Part shown: positions 19,447-27,663 of the stretch, in pieces
Numbering within the stretch: the first letter of the stretch is position 1
How the letters are laid out: each line of letters begins with the position of its first letter
The notes under the pieces: generated by a model
The model's database searches: none
The model's input: the letters and a program-made list of their open reading frames with translations, nothing else
Told to the model about the DNA's origin: nothing
Assembly: GCF_000826545.1 (NCBI RefSeq)
Contig: NZ_CDME01000005.1
Coordinates: 46,428 to 110,427, forward strand
Direction of reading: 5' to 3'
DNA: 64,000 nucleotides
Origin: Kibdelosporangium sp. MJ126-NF4
GTDB lineage: Bacteria; Actinomycetota; Actinomycetes; Mycobacteriales; Pseudonocardiaceae
Position numbers and translations under genes: made by a program

Positions 19447-20342
19447 GCCCGGCTACGCGGGACGATCTACCTGCCGTTGTGACGCTCGTCGCACGACTGC
19501 AGGCCGATCCCGCGCACCACATCGGTTTCTTCGGCTACACCGAAGAGGAAGTCGCCGACGAGCTGGCCGGTGTCCAACCCGAATGGCATCAGGGGGCCGT
19601 GCTGGCCATCGCGTCGAGCGGTGCGCTGCGCGGCGTGCTCAGTACCGACGTCAATCCAGCCGTCGGGCGCGCATGGCTGTACGGGCCGCACATCGACGTG
19701 CCCACCGGTCATCCGGCGACCCCGCAGGCGTGGCACACGGCCGCGGACATGCTGCTCGACGCCGCGCTCAAGCTGCCACACCTGCAAGGCATTCGTGACG
19801 TGAACCTCTACGGCCACGTCGAGCACCGGGAGCTCGGCGAGTTCGCCCGTCGGCACGGCTTCGAGCGGGAGACCCCCACCCGGATATTCACTTTGCAGGG
19901 CGCCGACCTGAGGTCCATGCTGACCCAGGAGTGCGTCCAGGTCGAACGGCTGCCTGCCGACGGCAGTCTCAACGACCAGTTCACCACGCTGATGAAACGA
20001 TGTTTCCCCGACACGACCAACACGCCGGAGCAGCTGTTGCACGGCAAACACGTCGTCGTCGCGCTGCGGCAGGCCGACGGGAAGCTGGCAGGCTTCGCGG
20101 CGGGCTATACGCAGGAGGTCGAGCACCTGGTCGACTATGTGGCCGTCGAACCCGACATGCGGTCGGTGGGCGTCGGCAGGCGTGTCGTGAAGGGCCTGCT
20201 GTGCGAACTGGACGCCCAGAACGGTGCCAAGTCACAGGCCGCGGCCGTCGTCCGGATCGACAACGACGCGTCGTCGACGATGTTCCAGCGGCTCGGCTTC
20301 TCCGTCGAGCTAGAGCTTGTCAGCTACCGGCGCAAGCCATGA
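19434..20342 (+). CDS. GNAT-family N-acetyltransferase, two-domain length
   Basis: The 302-residue protein starts MTEIRPATRDDLPAVV, a normal GNAT N-terminus, at ATG 19434. The C-terminal half contains the acetyl-CoA site VGVGRRVVKGLLCELDA and VRIDNDASSTMFQRLGF. The N-terminal half looks like a second, degenerate GNAT repeat (FTLQGADLR marks the join near residue 165). The substrate is unknown. Its last 33 bases overlap the convergent PucR-type regulator gene. Translation may be controlled by the palindrome that spans the start. Confidence 0.82.
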   Translation: MTEIRPATRDDLPAVVTLVARLQADPAHHIGFFGYTEEEVADELAGVQPEWHQGAVLAIASSGALRGVLSTDVNPAVGRAWLYGPHIDVPTGHPATPQAWHTAADMLLDAALKLPHLQGIRDVNLYGHVEHRELGEFARRHGFERETPTRIFTLQGADLRSMLTQECVQVERLPADGSLNDQFTTLMKRCFPDTTNTPEQLLHGKHVVVALRQADGKLAGFAAGYTQEVEHLVDYVAVEPDMRSVGVGRRVVKGLLCELDAQNGAKSQAAAVVRIDNDASSTMFQRLGFSVELELVSYRRKP

Positions 20343-21440
20343 CTGCAACGCCCACCACCAGCGCAGCGCGTGCGCGAGCGAGCCGTTCCCGTTCGGCGCC
20401 GGGTCGAACGACGTCAGCTCGGCCATCCGCCGAAGACGGTGTTTGACCGTGTTCGGGTGCACGTGCAGGGCGCCGGCCACCAGATCGGTCCGGCCGCCGT
20501 GTTCGAGATAGGTCAACGCCGTCTTGGCCAGCAGCCGGTGGAACTCGTCGTCCCGGTCAAGACTGGCCAGATGCTCGGCGGCGAGCATCCGCCCTAGCGC
20601 CGGATGCGTGTCCACGCTGAGCGGCAAGGCGAGCGAAGTCAGGTGCTGCAGTCCACGCAGCCGCCGTCGGCGCGCGGACACCAGCGCGGTCTGACACAGC
20701 CGGTACGCGCCATCCAGCTGCGACGCGGGCACAGCGGGAGCGGCGACGAGCAGGATGTCGAAGTCCTTCTCGGGCAGCCGTCCACTGACCGCGCACAGGT
20801 ACCCGTCGACCATGCCGCACAATCCATCCGCCGTCGTCAGCGCGGCCTCGAACTGGCGTGCCTCACGCGGCGCGCTGACGTCGGCGATGACGCAGTGGTA
20901 GCGCCTGCGCGGGTCGAGGCCGACCGCGGCGACGTTGCCCGTCGGTCCTTTGTGGAGCAATCGGCGCAGTGCCTGCAGCCGCACGGCGTGCGTCGTGCGG
21001 GTCAGGCTCAGCTCGGTCTCCCGGTAGACGTGCACGAGCCGGTTCTGCAGGGTGTTGGCCAGCGAGTCCAGCTCCATCAGACCGGCGAAGACCGCGGCGG
21101 TGTCGATGTCGCTCACGGCGGTCCGTTCGAAGATCTGCTGCATCACGTACTGCCTGCCCGCCTGGAAGCCCTCCAGCAGCGACGCGAGCGGGATGCCCTG
21201 CAGTGCGCGGTCCTCAGCGAGCCGGTCGGCGACGTGGATGTTGTCGCTGAGCTCGACGCCGTCGATGTACGCCGAGGACACCGCGGCCAACAGCGCCGCG
21301 ATGTGCCGCTGGACGTCCTGCTGGGGCAACGCGGCAACCAGCGCGGACTTGGCCCGCGCCGCCGCCGTGACGCCTTCGACGGTGTCCGGATCGGCGCGCA
21401 TCTGTTCCAGCAGCCGCCGCAGTATCGTCCGACCAGGCAT
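20310..21440 (-). CDS. PucR-type helix-turn-helix transcriptional regulator
   Basis: The 376-residue regulator has a helical N-terminal RsbRD-like region, a GGDEF-like middle (about 170-280) and a C-terminal PucR helix-turn-helix (LLAKTALTYLEHGGRTDLVAGALHVHPNTVKHRLRRM) of the CdaR/PucR class. Members sense metabolites and control purine, sugar-acid or other regulons. The start is ATG 21440, with GAGGAGG upstream; a frame extending to 21467 would skip that ribosome-binding site. It is divergent from the YceI gene. Confidence 0.85.
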   Translation of the reverse strand: MPGRTILRRLLEQMRADPDTVEGVTAAARAKSALVAALPQQDVQRHIAALLAAVSSAYIDGVELSDNIHVADRLAEDRALQGIPLASLLEGFQAGRQYVMQQIFERTAVSDIDTAAVFAGLMELDSLANTLQNRLVHVYRETELSLTRTTHAVRLQALRRLLHKGPTGNVAAVGLDPRRRYHCVIADVSAPREARQFEAALTTADGLCGMVDGYLCAVSGRLPEKDFDILLVAAPAVPASQLDGAYRLCQTALVSARRRRLRGLQHLTSLALPLSVDTHPALGRMLAAEHLASLDRDDEFHRLLAKTALTYLEHGGRTDLVAGALHVHPNTVKHRLRRMAELTSFDPAPNGNGSLAHALRWWWALQSWLAPVADKL

Positions 21441-21558
21441 CCTCGCCTCCTCGCGAAAAACCTTCACGTATGACCGTATGGCGACAAACGCGAACTGGCC
21501 AGCGGGGCGGCGTCGGAAACGGCGTCACCTGTCGGTCACCTGTCGATTCGCTGCCCGC

Positions 21559-21586
21559 TGAACCGGACTGCGCCGAGCGGCGTTGT
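21559..21586 (+). promoter_or_regulatory. Candidate ECF-sigma promoter for the YceI gene (leaderless)
   Basis: TGAACC at 21559-21564, exactly 16 bp, then CGTTGT at 21581-21586, six bases before ATG 21593. Elements, spacing and distance to the start are nearly identical to the promoter of the sigma gene at 12634. Confidence 0.6.
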
Positions 21587-21592
21587 ACCGGC

Positions 21593-22285
21593 ATGGGCAG
21601 ATTCAAGCGGCATTGGAAGGCGTGGCTGATCGGCGCGATCGCGCTGGGACTGCTGGCGTTCGTCGGCGGACCGTGGTTCTACATCAACGTGCTCTCCGAC
21701 CCGCCTGCCCAGGAGTTGGCGCTGGGGGAGAACCAGCAGCAGGGTGGTGGCGCGGCTGTCCCGGTTGACGGCAACTGGGCGGTGTCGGAGGGGTCGCAGG
21801 CGGGGTACCGGGTGAAGGAGATTCTGTTCGGCCAGGACACCACCGCGGTGGGCCGGACAGGCAAGGTGACTGGCACGGTCGCGCTCAGCGGTACCCGGAT
21901 CACCAGCGGCACGGTCACGGTGGACATGGGATCCGTGGCGACCGACAAGAGCGGCAGGGACGAGCAGTTCCGCAACCGGATCATGTCGGTATCCCAGTTC
22001 CCGACGTCGACCTTCGCTTTGCAGGGGCAGGCCGACCTCGGAACTGTGCCTGCCGTCGGGCAGAAGGTGACTGTCAAAGCGTCCGGCCAGCTCACCTTGC
22101 GCGGTGTCACCAAAACTGTCGAGGTGGACCTGAGCGCGGTCCGCACCAGTGACACCGTGCAGGTGCAGACCGCCATCCCGGTGACGTTCGCCGACTACAG
22201 CATTCCCGACCCGGGAATCCCCGGTATCGACATCGAGGACAAGGGCATGATCGAGATCCTGCTGACGCTCAGGAAGGCGCCTTGA
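21593..22285 (+). CDS. YceI-family membrane-anchored lipocalin-like protein
   Basis: The 230-residue protein has an N-terminal membrane helix (AWLIGAIALGLLAFVGGPWFYI) and an extracytoplasmic YceI domain: W-AVSEGSQAGYRV, GRTGKVTGTVALSG, DKSGRDEQFRNRIMSVSQFPTSTF and LTLRGVTKTVEVDL. YceI proteins bind polyisoprenoid or similar amphiphilic lipids and are often induced by acid, osmotic or envelope stress. The start at ATG 21593 follows a sigma-type promoter with only six bases between, implying a leaderless transcript. The 3' end overlaps the convergent TetR gene by 17 bp. Confidence 0.9.
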   Translation: MGRFKRHWKAWLIGAIALGLLAFVGGPWFYINVLSDPPAQELALGENQQQGGGAAVPVDGNWAVSEGSQAGYRVKEILFGQDTTAVGRTGKVTGTVALSGTRITSGTVTVDMGSVATDKSGRDEQFRNRIMSVSQFPTSTFALQGQADLGTVPAVGQKVTVKASGQLTLRGVTKTVEVDLSAVRTSDTVQVQTAIPVTFADYSIPDPGIPGIDIEDKGMIEILLTLRKAP

Positions 22286-22910
22286 TGGCGGCGATCGCGA
22301 GCCGCGTGACCTCTGCGCACAGGTCGTCGAGCGGCCACGAGCGGTCGTGCATCGACCAGTAGTACACGAGTTCGTTCACCGCGCCGATGAACGCGACGGC
22401 GGTCAGGTGGAAGTCGCGCGCCGCGGCCTCGCCGCGGCGGACAGCCCGGTCGGCCTCGCCGACCATGAACCCGATGATGCGTTCCCGCCAGTTCAGCCGG
22501 TGCTGTTCCACCGCGGTCGAGACCCCGACGACCTCGACGTACGCCAGTCGCGTCCACTTCGGATCGCTGGAGGTCGTGGAGATGTACGCCCGCACCATCT
22601 TCTCCACGCGCTCGCGCAGCGGATCGTCCTCGCATCCGGCGAGCGCGGCGAGCGCGTTCTCCATGGCCCGTTGGGTGATCCGGTCGTGCAACGCGACCAG
22701 CAGCGCCTCCCGGCCGGGGAACTCCTCGTAGAAGTTCCGGGTGGAGACGCTCGCTGTCGCGCACAGCCGCTCGATCGACGTGGCCGCGTAGCCTTCGGTG
22801 CCGAACAGGTCGAGCCCCGCCTCCATCAGGCGTTCGTGCCGCTCGGCTCGCCGCTGCGCGTCCGACCTGCCGCCGTAGTGCCTACGCGGCGCCCGCGTGG
22901 TGCCGGTCAT
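22269..22910 (-). CDS. TetR/AcrR-family regulator
   Basis: The 213-residue protein has an N-terminal TetR helix-turn-helix (AGLDLFGTEGYAATSIERLCATASVSTRNFYEEFPGREALL) and a helical ligand domain. The target is probably itself or a neighbouring gene such as the symporter operon. The start is ATG 22910, with GGAGGGG eight bases upstream. A candidate TGAACC-N17-CGTCTA promoter lies at 22971-22943. Confidence 0.88.
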   Translation of the reverse strand: MTGTTRAPRRHYGGRSDAQRRAERHERLMEAGLDLFGTEGYAATSIERLCATASVSTRNFYEEFPGREALLVALHDRITQRAMENALAALAGCEDDPLRERVEKMVRAYISTTSSDPKWTRLAYVEVVGVSTAVEQHRLNWRERIIGFMVGEADRAVRRGEAAARDFHLTAVAFIGAVNELVYYWSMHDRSWPLDDLCAEVTRLAIAAIKAPS

Positions 22911-22942
22911 GCCGTCGTCCCCTCCCAAAGGTTCTCCCACAA

Positions 22943-22971
22943 TAGACGTGCGGAAGGAGGGGCGAGGTTCA
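22943..22971 (-). promoter_or_regulatory. Candidate ECF-sigma promoter for the TetR gene
   Basis: On the minus strand TGAACC (22971-22966), 17 bp, then CGTCTA (22948-22943). This leaves a leader of about 26 bases with a ribosome-binding site before ATG 22910. It matches the type proposed for the sigma gene at 12669. Confidence 0.5.
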
Positions 22972-22974
22972 CCT

Positions 22975-24552
22975 TCACGCGGCTTTCGCGGTCTCCTGGT
23001 CGTCCTCGGTGGGCGGTGTCTCGGCGGGTGTCCGGTGCCGCAACGAAAGCAGACCGCCGACGACCAGCGTGATCAGCACACCCAGCACCGGGTACCACGG
23101 GTAGGCGAGGCTGACTGCCGTCGCTGTCGGCTTGCCGAAGTCGACGCCGATGAACGCGCCTGTCGCCTTGGTGAACTTGAACCCGAGGATGACGAACGCC
23201 ATCACCGCGACGGTCACCAGGAACGCCACGATCGCGTCGGCCTGCCTCGACCTGCGGAAGATCAGGCCGAGCAGGAACGCGCCGAGCAACGCGCCGGACG
23301 TGAAGCCCGCGATCGACAGGCCCTGCTCGACGATCGGCTCGCCGCGCCGGAAGAACGTCGCGAACAACCCGGCGAACACCACCAGGATGGCCGCCCACAC
23401 CAACGTCCACACGCGACCTTGGCGGAGCACTTCCCGGTCGGTCATCGGGCGCCGCTTGACCTTCTGGATGACGTCGGTGACCGTGGACGAGGCCAGTGCG
23501 CCGAGCGACGAACTCAGCGCCGCGGCGAGGATCCCGGCCAGCACGAAGCCGGACCAGCCGACCGGCAGTTCCCTGATGATGAAGTTGGGGAACAGTTCGT
23601 CGTTGTTGCCAAGCCCCAGTGCCTTCGTCGGCGACTGGCCGCTGTAGAACGCCCACAGCATCACGCCGATGAACAGGAACAGCGCGAACTGCAGGAACAC
23701 CACCACACCGCTGCTGATCAGCGCTTTCTGGCTGGCCTTGACGTCCTTCGTCGCCATCAGCCGCTGCACGATCAACTGGTCGGCGCCGTGCGACGACATC
23801 GACAGCACCGCGCCGCCGATCACCGCGGTGATCAGCGCGTACTGGTTGCTCAGCAGCGGCGAGGACACGTCGAAGATCTGGAACTTGTCGGCGTCGACGG
23901 CCTTGCCGAACCAGCCGTCCGGCAGCTTGTTGGCCAGCGCGATGATCACCACGGCCGCACCGAGGATGTACCAGAGCATCTGGATCGCGTCGACCCAGAC
24001 GACCGCGCGGACACCGCCGAAGTAGCTGTAGACCACCATCGCGACACCGAGCGCGGCCACGATCCACCAGTAGCTCACGTCCCGCATGCCCAGTTCGGCC
24101 AGTACGACCTTGATCGGGATGGCGGTGGCGAACAGCCGCAGGCCGTCGGCGAGCAACCGGGTGAACAGGAACGTCACCGACGCGGTGCTCTGGATCCCGT
24201 TGCCGAACCGTTTGCCGAGGAACGCGTACGCGGTGACCAGGTCACCGGCGATGTACTTGGGCAACAGCACGAACGACACGACGATGCGCCCGATCACGTA
24301 GCCGAGCGCGAGGGACAGGAATGTCATCCCGCCCGCCTCGGGCGTGGCGAGATAGGCGACCGTCGGCACGCTCAGCACGGTCAGGGTGGAGGTCTCGGCC
24401 GAGACCACCGAGAGGCACACCACCCACCAGGAGATCTTGGAGTCGCCGACGAAGTAGTCGTCCGCGGACTTCTGCCTGCCGCCGATCAGCACACCCAGCA
24501 GCGGCATCCCGACTAAGAAGATCGCGATGATGACAAGGTCAAGTACGCGCAA
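22975..24552 (-). CDS. Sodium:solute symporter (SSS family)
   Basis: The 525-residue protein has about 13 hydrophobic helices and typical SSS (SLC5-like) blocks: ADDYFVGDSKISWWVVCLSVVSAETSTLTVL near the N-terminus and YFGGVRAVVWVDAIQMLWYILGA in the middle, ending in a hydrophilic tail. It imports a solute with Na+. It is co-transcribed with anmK upstream (14-bp overlap), so the cargo may be an amino sugar or muropeptide sugar from cell-wall turnover; that is inference from context. Confidence 0.88.
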   Translation of the reverse strand: MRVLDLVIIAIFLVGMPLLGVLIGGRQKSADDYFVGDSKISWWVVCLSVVSAETSTLTVLSVPTVAYLATPEAGGMTFLSLALGYVIGRIVVSFVLLPKYIAGDLVTAYAFLGKRFGNGIQSTASVTFLFTRLLADGLRLFATAIPIKVVLAELGMRDVSYWWIVAALGVAMVVYSYFGGVRAVVWVDAIQMLWYILGAAVVIIALANKLPDGWFGKAVDADKFQIFDVSSPLLSNQYALITAVIGGAVLSMSSHGADQLIVQRLMATKDVKASQKALISSGVVVFLQFALFLFIGVMLWAFYSGQSPTKALGLGNNDELFPNFIIRELPVGWSGFVLAGILAAALSSSLGALASSTVTDVIQKVKRRPMTDREVLRQGRVWTLVWAAILVVFAGLFATFFRRGEPIVEQGLSIAGFTSGALLGAFLLGLIFRRSRQADAIVAFLVTVAVMAFVILGFKFTKATGAFIGVDFGKPTATAVSLAYPWYPVLGVLITLVVGGLLSLRHRTPAETPPTEDDQETAKAA

Positions 24553-25717
24553 CGGACCCTCCCACAGTGTCTACGACTCGCAGTTTGCTCACGGTGTCTG
24601 CCGCTGGGGCGGGCATGCGCAACGGATCGCGGCCCGGCGTGATGCTGCCGAGCAGTCGCGGTCCCGCGCCGGTCCGCGGGTCGGCCGGGATTCCGTGCCA
24701 TGTCAGGAAACCGAGCAGAGCGGTGAGATAAGCCTCCTTGGCGTCACTCGGGATCCCCAGTTCATCACTCGTCACGATGTCCAAGCGGCGCGCCAGCGCG
24801 GCCATCAGCGCGGGGTTGCGGACCCCGCCGCCCGAGGCGACGACACGGCGGCTCTGCTCGGGCGGTTCACCTGGTCCCGCGCAGGCCTGCGCGATCGTGA
24901 CGGCAGTCAGTTCGACCAGTGTCGCCATCAGGTCGGCCGCGCCGACCTCGGGAACCTTGGCCAGTTCGGCGTTGAGGTAGCCGATGTTGAAGTGTTCCTT
25001 GCCGGTCGACTTCGGCGGGTCAAGCAGGTAGTACGGGTCGGCCAGCAGGTGCGTGAGCAGGTCCTCGCGGACCGTGCCTGCCAGCGCGAGCGAGCCGTCC
25101 TCGTCGAAGGGCTTGCCGGTCAGCATCTCGGCGGCCGCGTCGAGCAGCGCGTTGCCCGGCCCGGTGTCGAACGCGGTGTCGGATCCGTCGGCGCTGGACA
25201 GCGTGATGTTGGCGATTCCGCCGATGTTCAGCGCGATCTCCTCGCGCAGCCAGAGCCGGTCGAACAGCCCAGCCAGCGGCGCGCCGTGCCCGCCTGCGGC
25301 GACGTCACGCACCCGCAGGTCCGCGATCACCGGCAGGCCGGTCAGTTCCGCGATCCACGCGGGCTGGCCCAACTGGAGCGTGCCGAGACAGGTGCCGTCC
25401 TCGACCCAGTGGTAGACGGTCTGGCCGAGCGAGGCGATCACGTCGGCCGGGCCGAACTCGCGGATGGCGGTGGCGGCGGCGTGCGCGAAGGACTGGCCGA
25501 TCCGGGTGTCGAGCTTGCAGAGCTGCTCGGCACTGGTGCCCCGGGAGGCCATCGCGAGCAGTTCGTCGCGCAGGTGCGGCGGATAGCCGAGCTCGGTGTG
25601 GCCGCCCGGCGCCAGCTCGATCACGCCGTCCTCGTCGATCCGCATGTCGGCCACGGCCACGTCGATGGCGTCCACCGACGTGCCCGAGATCAGACCGACG
25701 ATCCGGCAATGGTCCAT
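24539..25717 (-). CDS. anmK: Anhydro-N-acetylmuramic acid kinase
   Basis: AnmK (392 residues) opens and phosphorylates 1,6-anhydro-MurNAc from peptidoglycan turnover to MurNAc-6-phosphate in the cytosol. Seen: GLISGTSVDAID at the N-terminus (ATP site, a variant of GTSMDGID), RVRDVAAGGHGAPLAG with the conserved catalytic Asp, NIGGIANIT, FDTGPGNALLD, and VASGGGVRNPALM. The start is ATG 25717; the frame stays open far upstream over antisense ftsY but without kinase sequence. No clear Shine-Dalgarno is visible. The downstream symporter overlaps by 14 bp. No murQ is in the window. Confidence 0.93.
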   Translation of the reverse strand: MDHCRIVGLISGTSVDAIDVAVADMRIDEDGVIELAPGGHTELGYPPHLRDELLAMASRGTSAEQLCKLDTRIGQSFAHAAATAIREFGPADVIASLGQTVYHWVEDGTCLGTLQLGQPAWIAELTGLPVIADLRVRDVAAGGHGAPLAGLFDRLWLREEIALNIGGIANITLSSADGSDTAFDTGPGNALLDAAAEMLTGKPFDEDGSLALAGTVREDLLTHLLADPYYLLDPPKSTGKEHFNIGYLNAELAKVPEVGAADLMATLVELTAVTIAQACAGPGEPPEQSRRVVASGGGVRNPALMAALARRLDIVTSDELGIPSDAKEAYLTALLGFLTWHGIPADPRTGAGPRLLGSITPGRDPLRMPAPAADTVSKLRVVDTVGGSVART

Positions 25718-25832
25718 GAAGGAGTGGTGTATTCCACACAACGGGATCACGCAAGTCCTGTGGTGAACTCTTGACCTAAACGAGTTAAAAGCCGTTGAAG
25801 CTTGTCGAAGCGGTGGATGCGAGGATGGCCCT

Positions 25833-27170
25833 GTGTCCACCGAACTCATCGTGATCCTCGCGGTCGTCCTGGTCCTGATCGCCGTGGCGGTGATCACCGG
25901 CCTGGTGCTGGCGAAGCGCCGCCGGGTGAGCCTCACCGACACGGAGAAGAAGCCGGTCGAGGAGCGGGCGAAGTACCAGGCGGGCGGCGGGATCAGCCTG
26001 TCGTCCGGCGGGAGCGGTACGGCTACGGTCGAACCGCCGGTGCACCCGGTCGAGGACCGCACGGAAGTGGACGGCCAACCTGGCGTCGGTGACGACGCGT
26101 CGGTGCCCAGAGATTCCGAAAAACGCGACATAGTAGATATCTCGCTGCCGGACACGCTGGAACCAACCCCGGCGGAAGACCAGGTGTCGACGCCGGAACA
26201 CAAGGTCCCCGACCAGAAGCCAACTGAGCCCGAACTCGACGAGATCGAGCCGACGGCAGGCAGGTTGGAGCGCCTGCGCGGCAAGCTGGCCCGCTCCCGC
26301 TCGACATTCGGCCAGAGCCTCCTCGGCCTGCTCGGAGCGGGAGACCTGGACGAGGACTCCTGGACGGACGTAGAGGACACCCTGCTCCTGGCAGACCTGG
26401 GCGCGGCAACCACAGCGGAGATCATCGCCAAACTCCGTGACGAACTGACCTCACGAGGTGTCCGCACCTCAGCAGACGCCCGCACAGTGCTGCGCGCAGT
26501 CCTCGTGGAAGCACTACACCCCGAGATGGACCGCGCGGTGCGCGCCCTGCCGCACGACTCCAAGCCCGCTGTGGTGCTCGTCGCGGGCGTCAACGGCACC
26601 GGAAAGACGACCACAACCGGCAAACTAGCCCGCGTCCTGGTCGCCGACGGCCGCACAGTCCTGCTGGGCGCAGCGGACACCTTCCGCGCCGCCGCAGCCG
26701 AACAACTCGCCACCTGGGCATCCCGCGTCGGAGCAGAGGTCGTACGCGGCAAGGAAGGCGCAGACCCAGCCGCAGTCGCCTTCGACGCAGTCAAGCGCGG
26801 CACAGACATCGGAGTCGACGCGGTCCTCATAGACACGGCAGGCCGCCTGCACACCAAGACCGGCCTGATGGACGAACTGGGCAAGGTCAAGCGAGTAGTG
26901 GAGAAGCAGACCAAGATCGACGAAGTACTGCTCGTCCTCGACGCGACAACAGGCCAGAACGGCCTCACCCAGGCACGAGTCTTCTCAGAGGTGGTGGACG
27001 TCACCGGAATCGTGCTGACAAAGCTGGACGGAACGGCAAAAGGCGGGATCGTGTTCCAGGTCCAGCGAGAACTCGGCGTCCCAGTCAAGCTCGTCGGCCT
27101 CGGCGAAGGCGCAGACGACCTCGCACCCTTCGAACCAGGCGCGTTCGTGGACGCCCTACTCGGCGGCTGA
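25833..27170 (+). CDS. ftsY: Signal recognition particle receptor FtsY
   Basis: The 445-residue protein begins with a membrane helix (LIVILAVVLVLIAVAVITGLVLA), then an acidic A region (to about residue 140), then the NG GTPase domain. Motifs: Walker A/G1 GVNGTGKTTTT near residue 251, GAADTFRAAAAEQL, DTAGR near 332, and TKLDGTAKGG near 395. It docks SRP-ribosome complexes at the membrane for insertion of membrane proteins. GTG 25833 is the start, giving the membrane helix at once. It normally follows smc in actinobacteria; here eight genes lie between. Confidence 0.96.
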   Translation: MSTELIVILAVVLVLIAVAVITGLVLAKRRRVSLTDTEKKPVEERAKYQAGGGISLSSGGSGTATVEPPVHPVEDRTEVDGQPGVGDDASVPRDSEKRDIVDISLPDTLEPTPAEDQVSTPEHKVPDQKPTEPELDEIEPTAGRLERLRGKLARSRSTFGQSLLGLLGAGDLDEDSWTDVEDTLLLADLGAATTAEIIAKLRDELTSRGVRTSADARTVLRAVLVEALHPEMDRAVRALPHDSKPAVVLVAGVNGTGKTTTTGKLARVLVADGRTVLLGAADTFRAAAAEQLATWASRVGAEVVRGKEGADPAAVAFDAVKRGTDIGVDAVLIDTAGRLHTKTGLMDELGKVKRVVEKQTKIDEVLLVLDATTGQNGLTQARVFSEVVDVTGIVLTKLDGTAKGGIVFQVQRELGVPVKLVGLGEGADDLAPFEPGAFVDALLGG

Positions 27171-27205
27171 GCACACCAGAGAACAGTCCAGTCGGGGTGC
27201 AGAGC

Positions 27206-27249
27206 AGCCCGCGCGCAAGCGCATAGGAGCCCGCGCGCTAGCGCAGAGG
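27206..27249. repeat. Two tandem 22-bp repeats
   Basis: A 22-bp unit beginning AGCCCGCGCGC occurs at 27206-27227 and 27228-27249 with 20 of 22 bases identical. Each unit contains GCGCGC-A/T-AGCGC. It sits directly before palindromic repeat copy 2, downstream of ftsY. Confidence 0.6.
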
Positions 27250-27261
27250 TGGTCTTCGGGT

Positions 27262-27519
27262 GTGTTCCCTTCCGTATGGCCTGGGCGCAGCCAAACCACG
27301 ACGGGTCAGGAGGTCGGCCTACCCAAACCGACCCACAGCGCGGGCGATACCGACCTCTTGACGCGTTGTGGTTTCCTCTGGCAGGCCATACGGAAGGGAA
27401 CACGCCCGCCTCCACCCGACCCACAAAAGCACTAGAACGATGGGCCAGCGGCTAGAGATCCTGTGTTCCCCTTTTGGCGGCCTGCCTCCCGGCGAGGGAC
27501 CTGCTTGAAAGCCAAAAGG
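27262..27519. repeat. Palindromic interspersed repeat, copy 2 (intact)
   Basis: The outer arms 27262-27281 and 27384-27403 are perfect 20-bp inverted repeats. The inner arms 27293-27317 and 27350-27374 match at 22 of 25. The loop region (27318-27349) is nearly identical to copy 1 at 739-770. A second hairpin, CCTTTTGGC at 27470-27478 with 27511-27519, lies in the 3' block shared with copy 1. The stretch 27520-27663 before the next gene shows only a ribosome-binding site. Confidence 0.8.
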
Positions 27520-27663
27520 CAAGAGAGCCATACCTGCAAAGCCATACCCCACCGGCCATAAAACTGAGAAGATGCCGAAGCGGGGAAGACTGGCCTGGGC
27601 TACAACGGTTCCGTGGGGGGTGCCGCGGAAAGTCCCCGCCGTCGTGTCTGAAGGGGACATCGC

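Noticed and set aside
25718..27424. Upstream in-frame extension of anmK
   Set aside because: It is antisense to ftsY and rich in Ser/Arg; the kinase fold begins at MDHCRIVGLISGTS.
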